DNA of 64,000 nucleotides from Isoetes taiwanensis (taxonomy: Eukaryota > Streptophyta > Lycopodiopsida > Isoetales > Isoetaceae): positions 12,752,448-12,816,447 of the forward strand of contig JAJEKV010000008.1 of assembly GCA_021234155.1 (NCBI GenBank), written 5' to 3'. Position numbers and translations under genes: made by a program. The notes under the pieces are model-generated. The model searched no databases. It was not told the origin of the DNA and saw only the letters and a program-made list of their open reading frames with translations. Positions 61,641 through 64,000 of the stretch are shown piece after piece (positions within the stretch are counted from its first letter, which is position 1; every line of letters begins with the position of its first letter).

Positions 61641-62047
61641 ACCGACCACCCAATCAGCATTGATTGTTGCCAAGTCGGCTTTTGACAATCACCCAATCAG
61701 CTTTGGTTCCTTGTTAGATGGACATCTTTACCTCATACATTGACACCTTACCACAGAATGTGATACACAATGGAGTAGCAGACTCTGAGAATTTGATAAG
61801 CACGAGGCAACAACTATAGAAGTGCAAGAAATACCGGATGAAACCTTTCTCCCGTTGTTAAAGGAGTGTTTAGGTGGTGGATGGAGTTTGCAGCGGATCA
61901 GGGCCTTTCTTAAGGTAGTAAATGAGGTGGTAGATGTTCCATGCACCAAGATCGGGGCAATTAGTTGTTGAAGAGGAGACCTTTTCCGGGTGGTGAAAAA
62001 AAAAAAAGGAGAAGCAACAACAAAAAGAAGTGTCTTGTGCCCGAGTA

Positions 62048-62169
<122 letters not shown>

Positions 62170-62175
62170 AAGGCG

Positions 62176-63333
62176 ATGGCGCAAGGGCAGAGAACTAGGG
62201 CAAAAAAAGGAGATGGGTCTGTGATCGAGACAGGGGGAGGGAAGACCAGACTGGAATCTGCAGGTAAAATAAAAAATAATGGGCATGCGAAGGCTGATGG
62301 GTCTGTAAAAAAGGATGTCGAAACAGAGGGAAATGGGTCGGAATCTGCTGCAACAACCACGAAATCTGCTGCAACATCTGCACCTAAGACAGGGGAGACC
62401 ACGAAATCTGCTGCAACATCGAGTATGGCAGAGGGCGCCTCTGCTACAGCAATGAAAAAGATTAAAAAAAATAGGGGAACAGTTGGGCGAGACGAATCAG
62501 AAACAGGGGAGGAATCTGACGAATCAGACACAGGGTCTTCTGAAAATGGGTTAGAAGAAGAGATACGAGCCATTCCACCGATTTCGGCAATTTTTGGAAC
62601 AGAGACTGACATGAAAAGGGCAGCAACACAGCCACCGGTTTCCACAATAGGAGCAGGTACGTTTCCAACAGCTCCCAATCTATTTGGAGGTTTCACAGGG
62701 GAGATGGTTATGGGCCAATTACTAGCCGTGATGATGAAAATATTAGACTCCATGGAACAATCTAGGAAAGAGGCAGAACAAGCAAGAAGGGAAGCAGCTG
62801 CACAGCAGTTACAGATGTTAAAACTCCTCCAAGGTATGAATGAATCCCTGCACCTGCTGAAGAATGAAAACTCTGAATTAAAACAGCAAATAGCAAACAT
62901 ATCAGACAAACCTGTTAATGATTACATGGAGAATGAGGAGAGTAAAGAAACATTGACTGAGGTCTTACAGAAATTAGACAGCAGAATGAATGATATTGTT
63001 GAAAAACAGGAGCAACAGAAAAGAGCATTGAATATTAGGATCACAGGATTGCCAGAAAAGGAAGAGGAGAATACTAAAGAAGAGGTGCAGGAGATGCTCT
63101 CCCAAAAGCTGCAGGCCCCTAGAGATGGGATTATAACGGCCTACAGAGTGGGGAAATGGGATGGACGAACCCGCAATGTGATTGTCAAATTTGTAAACGA
63201 AGAAGCAAAGACGAGAGTGATGCAGAAACGTACTCTTCTGAAAGGGCAAAACATATGGCTTAATGATGATCTAACGCAGAGTCAATTGGCACGACGGAAA
63301 GAAGAGATTCAAAAAATAAAAGAAGCCAGATAG
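62176..63333 (+). CDS. LINE ORF1p: coiled coil plus RRM-like plus C-terminal domain
   Basis: 385 codons from ATG 62176. Residues 1-160 are a charged, low-complexity N-terminus with repeated TKSAATS. About 176-282 is a coiled coil ([35 protein letters not shown]). About 284-350 is an RRM-like segment ([33 protein letters not shown]). About 352-385 is the end domain ([20 protein letters not shown]). This order, without CCHC zinc knuckles, is that of vertebrate-type L1 ORF1p, an RNA chaperone that trimerises and coats the element's RNA. TAG at 63331 is followed by 16 more in-frame codons (EGKKITWRNGKAIIAE) that look like the natural end, so the TAG may be a recent mutation. Confidence 0.85.
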   Translation: MAQGQRTRAKKGDGSVIETGGGKTRLESAGKIKNNGHAKADGSVKKDVETEGNGSESAATTTKSAATSAPKTGETTKSAATSSMAEGASATAMKKIKKNRGTVGRDESETGEESDESDTGSSENGLEEEIRAIPPISAIFGTETDMKRAATQPPVSTIGAGTFPTAPNLFGGFTGEMVMGQLLAVMMKILDSMEQSRKEAEQARREAAAQQLQMLKLLQGMNESLHLLKNENSELKQQIANISDKPVNDYMENEESKETLTEVLQKLDSRMNDIVEKQEQQKRALNIRITGLPEKEEENTKEEVQEMLSQKLQAPRDGIITAYRVGKWDGRTRNVIVKFVNEEAKTRVMQKRTLLKGQNIWLNDDLTQSQLARRKEEIQKIKEAR

Positions 63334-63390
63334 GAAGGCAAGAAAATAACTTGGAGGAATGGCAAGGCCATCATCGCAGAATAGGAAAGA

Positions 63391-64000
63391 AAGACCATCA
63401 GGGTGTGTATGTGGAATATCAATGGTAAGGTAGATGAGGTTGCTTTACTCGGAGATATTCTCAAATCTTGGGATGTATTTTTTATGGTAGAAACGCATGA
63501 ACATGAAGAATTCTGAGGTTACCCGATATAGAGCATTTTAATTTATTACATTGGCATAATAAGGGATGGAGAAGAAAAGGAATAGGAGGCATCGCAAAGT
63601 ATATGCACGCAATGGGTTGGAAAACATGCTCACAATAGTTAAGAAAGACACATCTAAACAACATATTTGGCTGGAAACTAAGGGATGCTATGGGAAAGTG
63701 TACATCGCTGGATGTTACTATCCACCCAGGGACTCGCCTCTCTATAAGACAGGAGATATGGATAAAGATGATCCGTTCCATCACTTGGAACAAGATGCCT
63801 TGGAGCTAGGAAAACATAGGAACATAATATTATTAGGAGATTTCAATAGCAGAATAGCACATAGACAAGCATACATACCTACTGACGATGGAGACTCTAT
63901 TTGGATGGAGCCTTTAGACGAGGAAACCATGCACACAAATGGGTGGGCGAGAGTAACTCAAGACCGCAATGTTGATGTACAACCACAAGGTATGCACTTA
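63391..64000 (+). CDS. LINE ORF2 start: endonuclease domain (partial, frame-broken)
   Basis: Reading frames show the endonuclease/exonuclease/phosphatase signatures in order: RVCMWNINGK (63398), FFMVETHEHEEF (about 63478-63515, with the conserved Glu), then after a stop and a frame change YIAGCYYPPRDSPLY (63703) and ILLGDFNSRIAHRQA (63823), the GDFN motif. Two or three indels lie between 63515 and 63640. The RT part lies beyond the window. Confidence 0.85.

Overview
This window is nuclear DNA of a land plant, and nearly all of it is transposable elements and decayed or split genes. The plant signal comes from a PPR-type repeat, an hnRNP-R/LIF2-like RRM gene, a katanin p80-like WD40 gene, plant-style PIF/Harbinger transposases with a trihelix (Myb/SANT-like) partner, a Ty3 chromovirus, a Copia remnant and a TRIM. 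Long GA/CT microsatellites and very TE-rich intergenic DNA would fit a fern or another large-genome non-seed plant, but that placement is a guess. I saw no rRNA, tRNA, CRISPR array, prokaryotic operon or organellar gene set.

Layout. 0-3.6 kb: a 142-bp GA microsatellite, then two unrecognised and frame-broken coding stretches on the plus strand. 3.6-16.7 kb: one complete Ty3/gypsy chromovirus on the minus strand, with 1.55-kb LTRs, PBS, PPT and a 6-nt target duplication. It sits inside a PIF/Harbinger-like transposase whose remainder lies at 16.7-17.9 kb. 18.4-19.4 kb: GA repeat, a LINE fragment, and a LINE 3' end with a (ATTCT)n tail. 23.35-25.09 kb: a poly-A retroposon with an 11-bp target duplication and no recognised product. 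26-29 kb: short direct repeats, a possible MFS-transporter exon remnant, and the first copy of a foldback/MITE family. 29.6-31.1 kb: katanin p80-like exons (minus). 35.25-35.83 kb: a 5'-truncated LINE with an 11-bp target duplication. 36.4-42.4 kb: scattered exons of a coiled-coil protein (minus). 44.8-50.1 kb: a candidate autonomous PIF/Harbinger element with a Myb/SANT-like gene (plus) facing a DDE transposase (minus) and a second foldback/MITE between them. 51.6-53.6 kb: decayed LIF2/hnRNP-R-like gene (minus). 53.7-54.9 kb: a PPR scrap cut off by a LINE with a (TCTAT)n tail. 55.4-58.2 kb: old duplicated blocks. 58.71-59.16 kb: a complete 453-bp TRIM. 60.3 kb: a CACTA-like end. 61.1-61.6 kb: Copia 3' end (minus). 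61.65-64 kb: the 5' part of an L1-type LINE with a CT-repeat leader, an ORF1p of coiled coil plus RRM-like plus C-terminal domain, and the start of an endonuclease ORF2 that runs off the window.

A recurring feature is that homologous sequences (the two LTRs, the katanin exons, the foldback copies) differ largely by 1-2 base gains and losses at CAG/CTG-like triplets rather than by substitutions. This looks like a systematic sequencing or assembly error at methylated CHG sites rather than ordinary decay, and it makes 'pseudogene' calls here provisional. The most notable biology is the nesting of the chromovirus in the Harbinger transposase, the odd 2.8-kb leader of that chromovirus, the TRIM, the simple-repeat-tailed LINEs, and the L1 with a vertebrate-like ORF1 layout.
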